Program-made: the position numbers and the translations under genes
Shown here: in pieces, positions 6,858 to 15,597 of the stretch
Layout of the letters: each line of letters opens with the position of its first letter
Numbering within the stretch: the first letter of the stretch is position 1
Assembly: GCA_003427395.1 (NCBI GenBank)
Contig: BFEA01000225.1
Coordinates: forward strand, 1,741,306-1,762,869
Direction of reading: 5' to 3'
Length of the DNA stretch: 21,564 bases
Origin: Chara braunii
Lineage: Eukaryota; Streptophyta; Charophyceae; Charales; Characeae
The notes under the pieces: generated by a model
Databases searched by the model: none
The model's input: the letters and a program-made list of their open reading frames with translations, nothing else
Told to the model about the DNA's origin: nothing

Positions 6858-7575
6858 CAGTCCTACTAGCGGGGGTGATACGAGCAGCCCCTCCTAGTAG
6901 ACCAGCCGGTGCTCCAATCCATTGGTGGGGGGGAAACGGGTCCAGCATCCCAGAGTACAAACTGGGTCCAGCATCCCAGAGTACAAACTGGGTCTAGCAT
7001 CCCAAACATGACAGATAAGAGCGTCCAAGGGCTGCAAACCGGGTGAAGCATCCCGTTCTTCCTAAGTTTGGGCATGGAGGGTTGGAACCACTGGGGGGCA
7101 CCAGTGGGACCGTCCATCTGTCTCCCCGCCACGTATCCTACTGATTCTCTGCTGGGACAGTTCCTGTCTCTAGTTCCATTAGGGCAAACGGGTGAGGGGG
7201 GAAGGGATCCGGGAAGTCCGCTGCGGGCCTTAATGGAATATCCGGGGTGATTGCCACCCAGTCCCGAAAAGATAACTTATATTCACTGGGTACGCCCCCC
7301 CGTGTTCCTCCCTCCTCTCCTCCGTTGTCCCCCGACCAGTTTACTTCTGCCATCTACCCCCCCCTTACTACCACCCAACCATTCTTCACAAAATTGGCTA
7401 ATGATTTTGTCGATATCCTGTTTGGTATGCACAAAACTCATTTTTTGTCTGGCCGCCTGCCTCTGATTGGTGATCTCCGCCTCCACCAGCTGCCTAACCA
7501 GGTCTGTCGCTTCGCCACCCCGAAACTGCCAAAAACTAGGCCCCCTCAATTTTTCTTAGGCGGAGGATGTCTCTG
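6826..7575 (-). mobile_element. 5'-truncated LINE-like copy with poly(A) tail
   Basis: The plus-strand T-run 6826-6851 (26 bases) is read as the poly(A) tail of a minus-strand element. Beside it are ATTGGTGGGG (about 6921) and GGGTCCAGCATCCC (6938), the conserved 3'-end blocks also present at 478-530 and, inverted, near 5900-5945. A 26-bp unit starting GGGTCCAGCATCCC is tandemly repeated exactly at 6938-6963 and 6964-6989, with diverged copies at 6990 and about 7040. The 5' boundary is unclear; an upper limit is the palindrome at 7576-7597. Coding content is uncertain. Confidence 0.55.
7283..7549 (-). CDS. Unrecognised open stretch, 88 codons
   Basis: I do not recognise this protein. It contains a charged segment, GGEATDLVRQLVEAEITNQ, then KMSFVHTKQDIDKIISQFCEEW, of ordinary composition and predicted helical character, followed by a glycine/arginine-rich end (VGGQRRRGGRNTGGR). 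It lies inside the element that ends in the poly(A) at 6851, so it may be a coding remnant of that element. No known motif, no upstream partner and no splice signals are evident, and it may be chance. Confidence 0.2.
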   Translation of the reverse strand: MRGPSFWQFRGGEATDLVRQLVEAEITNQRQAARQKMSFVHTKQDIDKIISQFCEEWLGGSKGGVDGRSKLVGGQRRRGGRNTGGRTQ

Positions 7576-7597
7576 GAGTTGTCCGACCGGACAACTC
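7576..7597. repeat. 22-bp palindrome sharing arms with 6217-6242
   Basis: GAGTTGTCCG (7576-7585), a 2-nt centre AC, then CGGACAACTC (7588-7597). The arms are identical to the outer ten bases of the 26-bp palindrome at 6217-6242. Next to it CGGACAACCGG and GGTCCCGGAC extend the theme to about 7620. Confidence 0.9.
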
Positions 7598-7635
7598 GGA
7601 CAACCGGTGGGGTCCCGGACGTCTGGCCCGGTAAC

Positions 7636-7800
7636 CCCTTTTCCTTGTACAGCCCTTTCTTTACTATCTTTACTTTGGCTTTCTTTGGGGTACCCCTTTT
7701 GTTTCTTGTTGCAGCTCCCCATTTACTGTGCGTCAAAAGTACAAGGATGCCACATTGATTGTGGTTTCGTGCAAGCTTCCCACATCCGTGTGTGTCATAA
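7636..7800 (-). repeat. Dispersed repeat family, copy 1 (partial)
   Basis: Read on the minus strand, 7790-7665 matches plus 12450-12545. Shared blocks include CACAATCAA(T/C)GTGG, CCTTGTAC/CCTTGTGC, GCACAGTAAA(A/T)GGGGAGCTG and AAAGGGGTACCCCAA. Only the distal part of the family is present here. No coding potential is shared between copies, so this looks like a non-coding mobile or duplicated sequence. Confidence 0.7.
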
Positions 7801-8066
7801 CAGCCCGCTTGCATGCTACGAAAGGAGGTAGAGTAAAGGGGGAGGAATACTCCTGTTCATTTTTCAGCAGATCTTCAACCACCAGTACTTCCAGAGGTCC
7901 CGGCATGCACGCAGCCAGCCATTGCTACAGTGCCCCTACGTTTCCACTCCAATGAATTTGTGCCACCGCCCCAAGCCTGTTCATCCCAGCACGTTGCAGT
8001 GTGCATGCGGCCATGACTTTCGGAAGTACAGGCGGTTTCAGATTATATTTTGACTATTCTCGTAAT

Positions 8067-8632
8067 GATGCTCATTCATATCCATTTAGTAGTACCTCAC
8101 AAGGGGAGGGAGGAAGGAAAGAAAGGGGTAGGGGGAGGAGTCTAAAACAGAGGCAAGACAATCTTCACAGGGTATCCGTGCTCACCGCCCGAGGAGACTA
8201 CTATAGAATGGCCCTAGAGGCCTGTGCGTGACTATCATCAGAACAACCAGTCTTCCAGCCAGTTGAACAGTCTTACCTTACAATCTTCAGTCAAGTTATA
8301 TATGGTATTTTTAATGATCTGTAATGATTCATAATCGTAATTATTTTACGGAAAAGCTGTTTCATTGTTGTATTCTGAGAGGCGCAAGGTCCACCACATC
8401 TGCGTACTTTAGTGTGCAATGTGTACACAGTGCTACACACACCTTTGCTACTCAGCATACCTGCACCTTGATGCTCATTCCTATGCATGTAGTAGTTCTG
8501 CACAAGGGGAGGAAGGAGGGGAACGAAAGGGAGAGGAGGAGGGGAGGAAAGTGGAGGGATGAAGAAATGAAACAGGGGAAAGATGAACCTCATAGGATCC
8601 TTAATTCTCACCGGCAGAGGAACTGGTAGACA
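8067..8632 (+). repeat. Diverged tandem duplication, period about 403 bp
   Basis: The segment starting GATGCTCATTC at 8067 recurs at 8470. Both continue with CAT.TAGTAGT, CACAAGGGGAGG, a purine-rich run (GGAGG...AAAGG), AAACAG.GG.AAGA and CTCACCG.C.GAGGA. Similarity is roughly 70% by eye over about 150 bp. No protein is conserved between the copies. The flanks (7800-8066 and 8633-9150) hold no feature I recognise. Confidence 0.65.
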
Positions 8633-9151
8633 ATGGCACAAAGTGCCAGTCAGTGTTTGGTTGTAGAGAAAGATGAGTTGAGGAGCAGGCGTGCCCTATG
8701 GTAAGTGGCCATCCCTGCAGACCCGACAGGACCGGTTTAGGTGTGGACTGTGGAAGCACCGTCTACAGTTCGTGCAGTTGCAGTTGGTGCATTGCAATGG
8801 CCCAGCGTAGACAGATGTCACAGGCAAAGTGGCTATCACATGTTAGGAACATGGAGGCACGCCGACCACAATTCTATAGGCACTGCCATCCAGCACCTGT
8901 CTATAAAATAAGATATGCCATGTCAGGGTGTTGTACACGAGTACAGTGTTGACTTTCATCATACGCATGGAAACAGAAACTTGTATGGGCTAAGCCTCAC
9001 AAAACAAAGCATGCCGATCACATGCTAGCCGAACATCAGGTAGGTAATCACAGTGTGGCATTGAACAAGTTTCTTGGGGTTCTGCAGCCAACATTCCCTG
9101 TCCATGGGCAGGCGGTGACAGGGCCTGACCAATATAAGGGTGTCTAGCTGT

Positions 9152-9243
9152 TGCAAGATCTGCCCTGCAACTGCTTGCCCTGGCAGCCATAACCTTTCCA
9201 TCAGGCACACTGCAAGATCTGCCCTGCAACTGCTTGCCCTGGC
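9152..9243 (+). repeat. 33-bp exact direct repeat, period 59
   Basis: A 33-nt sequence starting TGCAAGATCTGCCCTGC is identical at 9152-9184 and 9211-9243, with a 26-nt spacer. Exact identity in an otherwise diverged area suggests a recent slippage or double-strand-break duplication. Confidence 0.95.
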
Positions 9244-9650
9244 TGCCTTACAATTGTGTGTGCAGGCGGAGGATGTTTAGAGTTCATGTGGGACATGAAG
9301 GGAGCGGATGTGGCAGGGGATGGCACTGGGCATAGTGCATGAAGAAGAGACACATCCTCTCCATGACAGCTTCGTGAAAAAAATGGCCACACCTGCGATG
9401 TTGTTGAAATTCCAGCAGGAAGCAAAGCTCACGCTCGCAACTACTAAAGCATGGCATGTCAAGGCCGCAACGGCATATCGGGCAACTAATGAGGGGGTTG
9501 GGGGGGATCCAGGCAGAGACGGATTGGAGTTATCATCGCAGAGGCTGGAAGTGACCATCCCTTCATATTGATCAGAGCAGAGAATATGCCACGCACACGC
9601 TAACCAGACTGTGCCTGTATGCAAACACAATGGCAGGGCACAGTCACTGC
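9230..9650 (-). repeat. Dispersed repeat family, copy 2
   Basis: Read on the minus strand, this matches plus 12070-12480. Shared blocks include CATACAGGCACA(G/A)TCTGGTT, GGTCACT.CCAGC, CTCATTAGTTGCC against CTTATTAGTTGCC, TTGACATGCCAT/ATGACATGCCAT, TTTTTTCA, AGCTGTCA.GGAGAG.ATGT and, at the distal end, CACACACAAT followed by GGCAGCC. The two copies are in inverted orientation about 2.4 kb apart. No open frame is conserved between them. Confidence 0.75.
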
Positions 9651-9972
9651 CTTCGATTTGTCCCCCTCAGATCAGTAGCAGAATCTGTCTGATCTGCACA
9701 GGCAAGAGATGCAGCCTGGCCAGGTAGAGGGGAAGGGGGAGGGTCAGCCAGACTGTTCTCCGGAAGCTGCAGAGCTTGTGACCACACATCCCACATGCAG
9801 TTCCTGATTGACAAGCCAAACCAAATGGGACACTGCCAGTCGGTGATAGTAGGAGGTAATATTAACCAGCAAGTGTACCCCACCCACCATTATCCCAAAA
9901 GGTCTATGAATTATCTTCAAATTGAAATGACTCAGGCAATGCAGGATATACGAACGAATACTCAGGCCCATG

Positions 9973-10525
9973 TCAGGCACATAAGTATGCAGAGAGGGGT
10001 AGAGTTTCAGTTATCTTCGCATAAAATGTCATAGACAGCACTTCCATGTTTGTGTCAGCGGCAGTACTGTCATCATCTGTGCAAACAGCACGATGCTCCG
10101 TTTCTATCCAGCGGGCTATGTCTACAAAAGCAGAAATAGGGTCGCGATTGTAAGCAAGGAGATATGCATAAATGGCATAGTACACATCGTGGCTTCATTC
10201 TAGCACGCTGAGATCATTTGGCCACACAGATCACACAGCGGGACGAGCTTCATTCCAGTCTCAGCAGTCTCTGGTATGCGGCTTGATAACTCCATTGAGG
10301 CCTGGGCAAGTGTTCCCAAAACAGATCATCGCCAGGCGGAGATTCCATCAAATGACCAGAGGATGAATCACTGCTATTTGGAGTGGGGGAGCAACCACGG
10401 CAAAGTGCATTAGAAGAGGGGGAGTCATATGCAAGGAGCACAAGGTGATCAGCCGCACTTGTACTCAGAGTGGCTGCTAGTTGTGCGAATGCTCCACAGA
10501 TGGCAGCACCTCGTGTTTGGTGCAT
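9973..10525 (-). pseudogene. Unrecognised, possibly decayed coding region
   Basis: Two minus-strand open stretches lie close together: 10525-10250 (91 codons, ends WSYQAAYQRLLRLE) and 10185-9973 (70 codons, includes YYAIYAYLLAYNRDPISAF and VDIARWIETEHRAVCTDDD). The second has the composition of a real protein. I recognise neither. They could be fragments of one broken gene or transposon protein, or chance. There are no flanking signals that help. Confidence 0.2.
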
Positions 10526-10529
10526 GTGC

Positions 10530-11399
10530 AGGCCCGCAGCAATGGAAAGTCATCACGACATAGTGGACAGTGGACTCGGTATGTACAGTTCTTGGTTTGC
10601 GTGTATTGGAAGTGACAACGTCATTCTCTCAGGGTTCGAGCATGGCGGCGGAATAGATCTCTGACTCTCCCCACGGGTGAGATCATCATACTATTCATCT
10701 ACAAATGAGGCTGCTTTCTGGGAGTACTGCAGAGAGCACAATGCACCAAGATTCCATCCAAATAAGAGCAGTACAATGTAGTCCAGAACTTGAGTGTCAA
10801 TGCCGACTCTCCCTGATCACACCAACACTGTATCCAATGTCACTCCTTCTGTCTGAAGCCTAGCGCCCAGCCTACTCTACTCAGCCTATCTACCTATCTA
10901 CGTTCTTGCAACAGGATCACATCGAAGTCGAAGACCAATGTACGTGACGTCAACACCAATGCCGACCACCAGCATACACCAGGTACGTTTTCTCTCTCTC
11001 TCCTCATCACCCCTCGTCTCTCTCTTCATGCGCCTCCTACCCGAAGACCACTTTTGCCATCACCTGCCTGCACCCCTGCAGCCCGGCTATGGCTGCTGCG
11101 TGGCCGCTTCCTCAGCAGCGCCCCTCACCTCAGTGCCCGTTCGCACGTCCGACAAGCAGCGCCCATGCAGACACTAGCGCAGCAACGCAGCAGCATGTCC
11201 GCATTGCCTGCCAAGTCCAGAATGCCCTCCCAGGGGGCACACACTTTCCTTTATGGAAAGTGAGTCCGCTGCTGGCCAGCCTGGCCAGGCGTGTAGGGGC
11301 CCAGTAGCTTGCCTCTGGCCCCAGGTGACTGCGCCCAGGTCCAGTTTCAGATACTGACCCGGGTCTCGTGCAGTTAGGCACGTCCAGGCAGCCTCCCAG
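10530..11399. other. Non-coding stretch
   Basis: I see no supported gene here. There is a CT-rich run near 10990-11030 (TTTTCTCTCTCTCTCCTC) and a GC-rich segment 11080-11340 with several short palindromes such as GGCCAGCCTGGCC. Open frames over 11050-11310 exist on both strands and show no recognisable domain. Confidence 0.4.
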
Positions 11400-11775
11400 C
11401 CTCCAAGTGTTTGCAGCCTTCCCATTGGCTCGCGGCTCATGTGTGATGACAATGCTGCTTTCTCATTGGCTCGTGACCAGTCCGTGATGTGCCGGCCTCA
11501 CACAGCGTGTGCCCAGCGCGTAACCAACTGAGCACTGCGCTCAACTGTGCAGCGCAGCCCTTGGCTTCTCACCACGTTGCTCTGTAACCAACTGGTGTGC
11601 TGCAAGTGTCTGAGTACCCACATATGGAAAAAATGTCGAAAACAGGCCTCCCGGGGATATTCAGGCCCGCCTTGACTTAGGCCAGGCACTGGCTTGCTGG
11701 GGGCCGCAGCCATGACACTTGTATGTCTGATGACGGACCCACGAGGGCTCATTCCTCGCATTCCATCCCCCTTAG
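11400..11775 (-). repeat. Putative LTR end and polypurine tract of a second chromovirus
   Basis: On the minus strand, directly after the chromodomain stop at 11800, comes CTAAGGGGGATGGAA (11775-11761), a polypurine-tract-like stretch. It is followed by TGCGAGGAATGAGCCC from 11760, which looks like an LTR 5' end (TG...). The stop-to-tract spacing (about 25 bp) resembles that of the larger Ty3 element (28 bp). Further in are two minus-strand CCAAT sequences (GAGCCAATG, near 11425 and 11468) and duplicated GTTGGTTAC words. The far LTR boundary is not found. Confidence 0.4.
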
Positions 11776-11799
11776 CTTCGAAAGTCCGCTGAGATGCTT

Positions 11800-12030
11800 C
11801 TACGCAGGTGCCTTCTGTTCCTTCCGTTCGTATTCTGCCACGATCTGAGGGGCTATCTGGACAGGCTCCTCCTTTGTGAACCAAGGATCTTCTTTTGGAT
11901 CTGTATGATGCCTGAACCTGACCCGGTATTCCGTCATAGGTTTAGGTGGTCTTCCCCTGCCAACAGGCTTGGGAACAGGCAAGTGTCTATGTTCCAAGAT
12001 GTCATCGACGTCTATGTTGTCATAGATGTG
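11800..12030 (-). pseudogene. Chromodomain fragment of a second Ty3/gypsy element
   Basis: The minus-strand residues IHIYDNIDVDDILEHRHLP, PVGRGRPPKPMTEYRVRF, then DPWFTKEEPVQIAPQIVAEY ending at a TGA or equivalent stop at 11800. This aligns with the integrase C-terminal tail and chromodomain of the element at 16971-17471, which reads EIDRIVSHEGRGRNRQYKVH...FFWINRKELLKSAPRVVNAYE: same order of hydrophobic strand, aromatic W and C-terminal helix. Chromodomains direct insertion to marked chromatin in chromoviruses. The upstream part of pol is missing; the frame merges into the dispersed repeat at about 12070. Confidence 0.6.
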
Positions 12031-12069
12031 TATGCCCATGGAAGAGGAGGTTGTTGGTGTAATGAACGC

Positions 12070-12560
12070 CATGCCATTTTGTTTCATACAGGCACAATCT
12101 GGTTCATATTTGCACGACATAATCTTTGCTCCTATCACTAGGAAGGAATGGTCACTGCCAGCATCTGCCATACAAACAGCGACTGTCTCTGTCTTGCATT
12201 CATTCCCCTGCCCTCTTATTAGTTGCCTGATATGTTCATGTGGTCATGACATGCCATACTTGAATAACTGCGAGTGTGAGCCTGCTTTCCTGCTGGCATG
12301 TCAGCAACATGCCATGTGTCGTCAAGGTTTTTTTCAGGGAGCTGTCACGGAGAGTATGTCTCCCTACTGTGTGGACTATCATGTCGCCACCCGCCACACC
12401 CTGTGTGTGTTTACCATTGTGCGCAGATGCACTCCACACACACACACACACACACACACAATCAACGTGGGCAGCCTTGTGCGTAAGAGGCACAGTAAAA
12501 GGGGAGCTGCAAGAACAATGAAAGGGGTACCCCAAGGACAACCAAAAAACTGTCTAATTA
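12070..12560 (+). repeat. Dispersed repeat family, copy 3 (longest)
   Basis: This copy joins the parts seen separately at 9230-9650 (its 12070-12480) and 7636-7800 (its 12450-12545), both of which lie on the minus strand. It contains a (CA)13 run at 12435-12460 where copy 2 has only a short CACACACA. The left edge abuts the chromodomain fragment. The nature of the family is unknown: no terminal repeats, poly(A) or coding region are evident. Confidence 0.7.
12435..12460 (+). repeat. (CA)13 microsatellite
   Basis: Thirteen uninterrupted CA units inside copy 3 of the dispersed repeat. The homologous place in copy 2 has about four, so the tract probably expanded after the copies separated. Confidence 0.97.
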
Positions 12561-12900
12561 TAAAATTGCTTTAATATGTTGGACATCTCAAATGCTATCG
12601 TTGTCTGCAATAGGACAAAGACTGCTTTGACTCTGAATCTATTCATCTGGGTGGAATTGGGGCTGTTGTGGGGAAAATCTAAAACACACATGCACAGCAT
12701 GCGCCTGCTTCACACTGCTGGTCCTCTACTATCCCCCTTCTTCCCCCTTGCATCTACAGCATCTTGACACACCCTTCACGCTCTACATGCTTGCCCCTAT
12801 GTTTTGCATGCTAGGAGTGTAATGTGGATCCCCTTCGTACTTTTCAACAGCCCACTTCTGGTGTTCATAGATATGTGATTGCCAGTACACTCTTGCCACA

Positions 12901-12946
12901 CATGTCATTTTTGCACGCTTAGAGTTTCAGGTGCAAAAATGACATG
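12901..12946. repeat. Perfect 16-bp stem hairpin
   Basis: CATGTCATTTTTGCAC (12901-12916) pairs with GTGCAAAAATGACATG (12931-12946) around a 14-nt loop. There are no mismatches. There is no adjacent gene whose end it could mark. Confidence 0.95.
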
Positions 12947-13867
12947 CCTGCCACTACATGTCCAGCAGACATGTCTGCCTGCAGCTTCATTGTTGTTTGC
13001 CAGACGTCTCCACTTCCCCACTGCTATCTATCCTGAGAACAAGTCATCTATTGGGCCATGCAGGGCAGTAGTTAAGAAGATCACGATGAAAGTGACCTCT
13101 TTTTTTTTGCTATCATTTTTTGTTTCATTCCTTTATACTAAGTTTATACTATATAGTATATATTTTTCAAAAAAAAAGTTAGTTGACAAACCAATATAGA
13201 ACCAGCATCCAGGCAATGCCATCAACATCCAAAACACAGAGACTTCAGAGAGAGCAAAGTGAATATTCAGTTAGCTGACCAGGGCAAGCATTTGCCTTGT
13301 GGAGCTGGGCCTGAGTTGAACTGTACGTGCCCAAAAGGAGAAGACAGCAGCAAGATAAGCAATAGCATAACATTGTCAGGTATGGATAGGTGTGTTTTTA
13401 TTACAGAGATTTTCAGCTGAGCACACACAGGTCATCTTGTGGGCTGAGTGGGGAAGCATGTTGGAAAGACTGCCACCAACCACTGCATATGAAGATGACT
13501 GGAGTGAGCCCGTTTCTTGCAGGGTTGAATCATACAATCACAGCTCCACACATATCGAGACAACAACCAGTGCACCAACAGCAGGCAGTGGTCAAGGGTA
13601 GAGAAGGCTAGTTCTTTTTTGCAAAGATTTCTGATCCAACATTATCAATTTATCGTCTTGAACAGCTCATCTTGCGAGTGGCATGGGCATGTAACAAGTG
13701 GCACAAACCAATATAAATCCAATAGAAGTGAACCGTCAACAGGCACAGCACCATGTGAACAAAGCAAACGTCCGATTGGGTGACTGGAGTGAGCTTTTCT
13801 CCCTCCTGAGATGGATCATCCAAGCACACCTTCACAAAGGCAAGACAACAACAAGATTAGGAGTGGG

Positions 13868-13905
13868 CCATGGTCAGGAATTGAGACCATGGTCAGGAAT
13901 TGAGA
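13868..13905 (+). repeat. 19-bp exact tandem duplication
   Basis: CCATGGTCAGGAATTGAGA is repeated back to back at 13868-13886 and 13887-13905. Confidence 0.97.
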
Positions 13906-13976
13906 AGCGTGGTTTGTTCCACGTTTGTCTGAGTTGACATAATTATATTGAACATGTAGCCTTAGGGTATGCATAG

Positions 13977-15333
13977 TGTTACGATCCTGGCCAATTTCGA
14001 CGTATACATTCATCCGAAAGTACAATGCCATCCAATTGCAAAAAGAAATGAATGAACTTGAGAGGTAAGAGAGGGAAAGAAGAAGAAGAAGAAGTGAGAA
14101 AGAAGAAGATGATGATGTACTCCAGCATAGACCAATGTCAAGGCTCTTCTTCTTCGCCAACCAATCCCTTCCTCCTTATCTCCTCCCCTCTTATTCAAAC
14201 AAGAAATAACAATAATAATGTTGAATGACTGAACCAGAATCAATGTCCAAATCCCACTTCTACTGCAGGCATAACATGAGGTGCACCGTAGCCATGGCAA
14301 CCCTTCCTCTTTCTCTACATACAGGCCGAGGCTATGGNGGACTACTGAGGCTTCAGCCTCCTGTCCAAAGGACAAACCAAAGCAGCTATGCCGCTGCCCC
14401 ACTTCAAGGTCATCACCATGCAGCTATGCCGCTGCCCACTCAGCCACCATGCCTGACTCTGTCCCGAGCTTCCTTGATGCGGCACTACCCCCACTGGGGC
14501 CTTCCTGATGCAGCGCCTAGCAAGGAGATGAAGATGGTGTCTACCATAGCCAGTCAGTGCCTCGCCACTCTCCTCCTTGGTCCCCTTCTCCCTCCTCCTC
14601 CTACCGGTAGAGCTCCACCATAGCCAAGGTGGAAGCTCCCGGCTTCTTCCTCCCAGCAGCGCTGTAGTACCCAGCGCCACTCCAGCCAGCGCTCCGGCAG
14701 CGTGTCGCCAAACTTGCACACTGAAGAATGAGGCTGGGCTCTCCGCCCGGCCTCTTGATATAGCGGCCTACTTGCCTCCTGGGCGGTGACTTCCAGGCCG
14801 CTNGGCCTCCCCAAGCAACCGGTACTTCCTCCGTTTCGGAGGGAAACATCATTGCAGACCCTGATATTGCCCGTACAGGCTCTAGACTCAGACTGGTTGG
14901 ACTGGTACCGGCCTAGACCTACCCTACCGCTACTGGACTCTAAAAATGCCAACTTTGTCTTCTTCTGCTCGGCCTCCAGTACCTCCTCACGCCAACTGCA
15001 GTGGGGTGCAGTATCGGCCTACCTGCCCACTTGAGTGTTTTTCCGCTACCCCAAGGGCCGCGGGGCCGCTAGCTTCGCCACTTGAGTGTTCCCCTTGCTG
15101 CAACCCTCAACGCCACGGCCACAGGTAAGTACCGGCCCTATGGGCCTGCCAAACGAGCAAGTACCCTTCCGGGTCACACACACACTCAGGCAGATAAGCA
15201 CTCAGACAGGCACGCACGCACACAGACTTAGAAAACACAGCAGAATGCGGGAATCTCAGCAAGGCATCCATTCCATCAGCAGAGCTTCAGAAATCAGCAG
15301 TGTTCTCAGTCTGTGTTATGACGGGTCATTACG
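13977..15333 (-). mobile_element. Solo LTR of the Ty3/gypsy family
   Basis: The plus strand runs from TGTTACGATCCTGG (13977) to GGGTCATTACG (15333) and aligns along its whole length with the LTR at 15598-16929. Shared blocks include CAGAATCAATGTCC, GGGGCCTTCC, CCATAGCCAG, GGAGGGAAACATCATTGCAG, GACTGGTACCGGCCTA and CACAGGTAAGTACCGGCC. ATAG occurs immediately on both sides (13973-13976 and 15334-15337), consistent with a target duplication if the expected terminal CA has mutated to CG. No internal sequence, polypurine tract or primer site flanks it, so it is best read as a solo LTR from recombination between two LTRs. It carries a private 18-bp repeat (GCAGCTATGCCGCTGCCC at 14382 and 14420). 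Confidence 0.85.
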
Positions 15334-15597
15334 ATAGAGAAGTAGTCTTCAAAAGATTCTCACAGACCCACAGAGTCCCAGCATCGCGATCAACAGATGA
15401 AGTGTTGACGATAGCAAAGCAGGCATCCAGTGGGCATATAATAGCACCTCCATGGATAAGGGCAAGACAACAACAGGTTCAGTAACTGCTGACAGAGGTA
15501 AGGGCAAAGAAATGTGGCTTGCTCGCAATAGTCAGTGAGCCTGAGTGGGGACCACATAAACTTCGACAATGATTCAGAAATGCCCGTATTCGCGCAC
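15334..15597. other. Spacer between solo LTR and full-element LTR
   Basis: 264 bp with no gene. GGGCAAGACAACAACAGGTTC at about 15461 resembles AGGCAAGACAACAACA at 13849; both lie some 130 bp before the TGTTACG start of their respective LTR. The resemblance over the rest of the spacer is weak. Confidence 0.4.

Larger units (their letters stand above)
12561..13976. other. Non-coding stretch with small repeats
   Basis: No supported gene. The stretch holds a perfect hairpin at 12901-12946, a 14-bp palindrome (GCAGACATGTCTGC, 12965-12978), an AT-rich run near 13140-13170, a repeated GACTGGAGTGAGC at about 13498 and 13782, and a 19-bp tandem duplication at 13868-13905. Confidence 0.5.

Noticed and set aside
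8067-9243. CRISPR-like array from spaced direct repeats
   Set aside because: Only two copies of each repeat, with different periods and no cas genes. The context is eukaryotic.
12026-12574. A 182-codon plus-strand open frame
   Set aside because: It lies over the dispersed repeat; the inverted homologue at 9230-9650 does not keep the frame.
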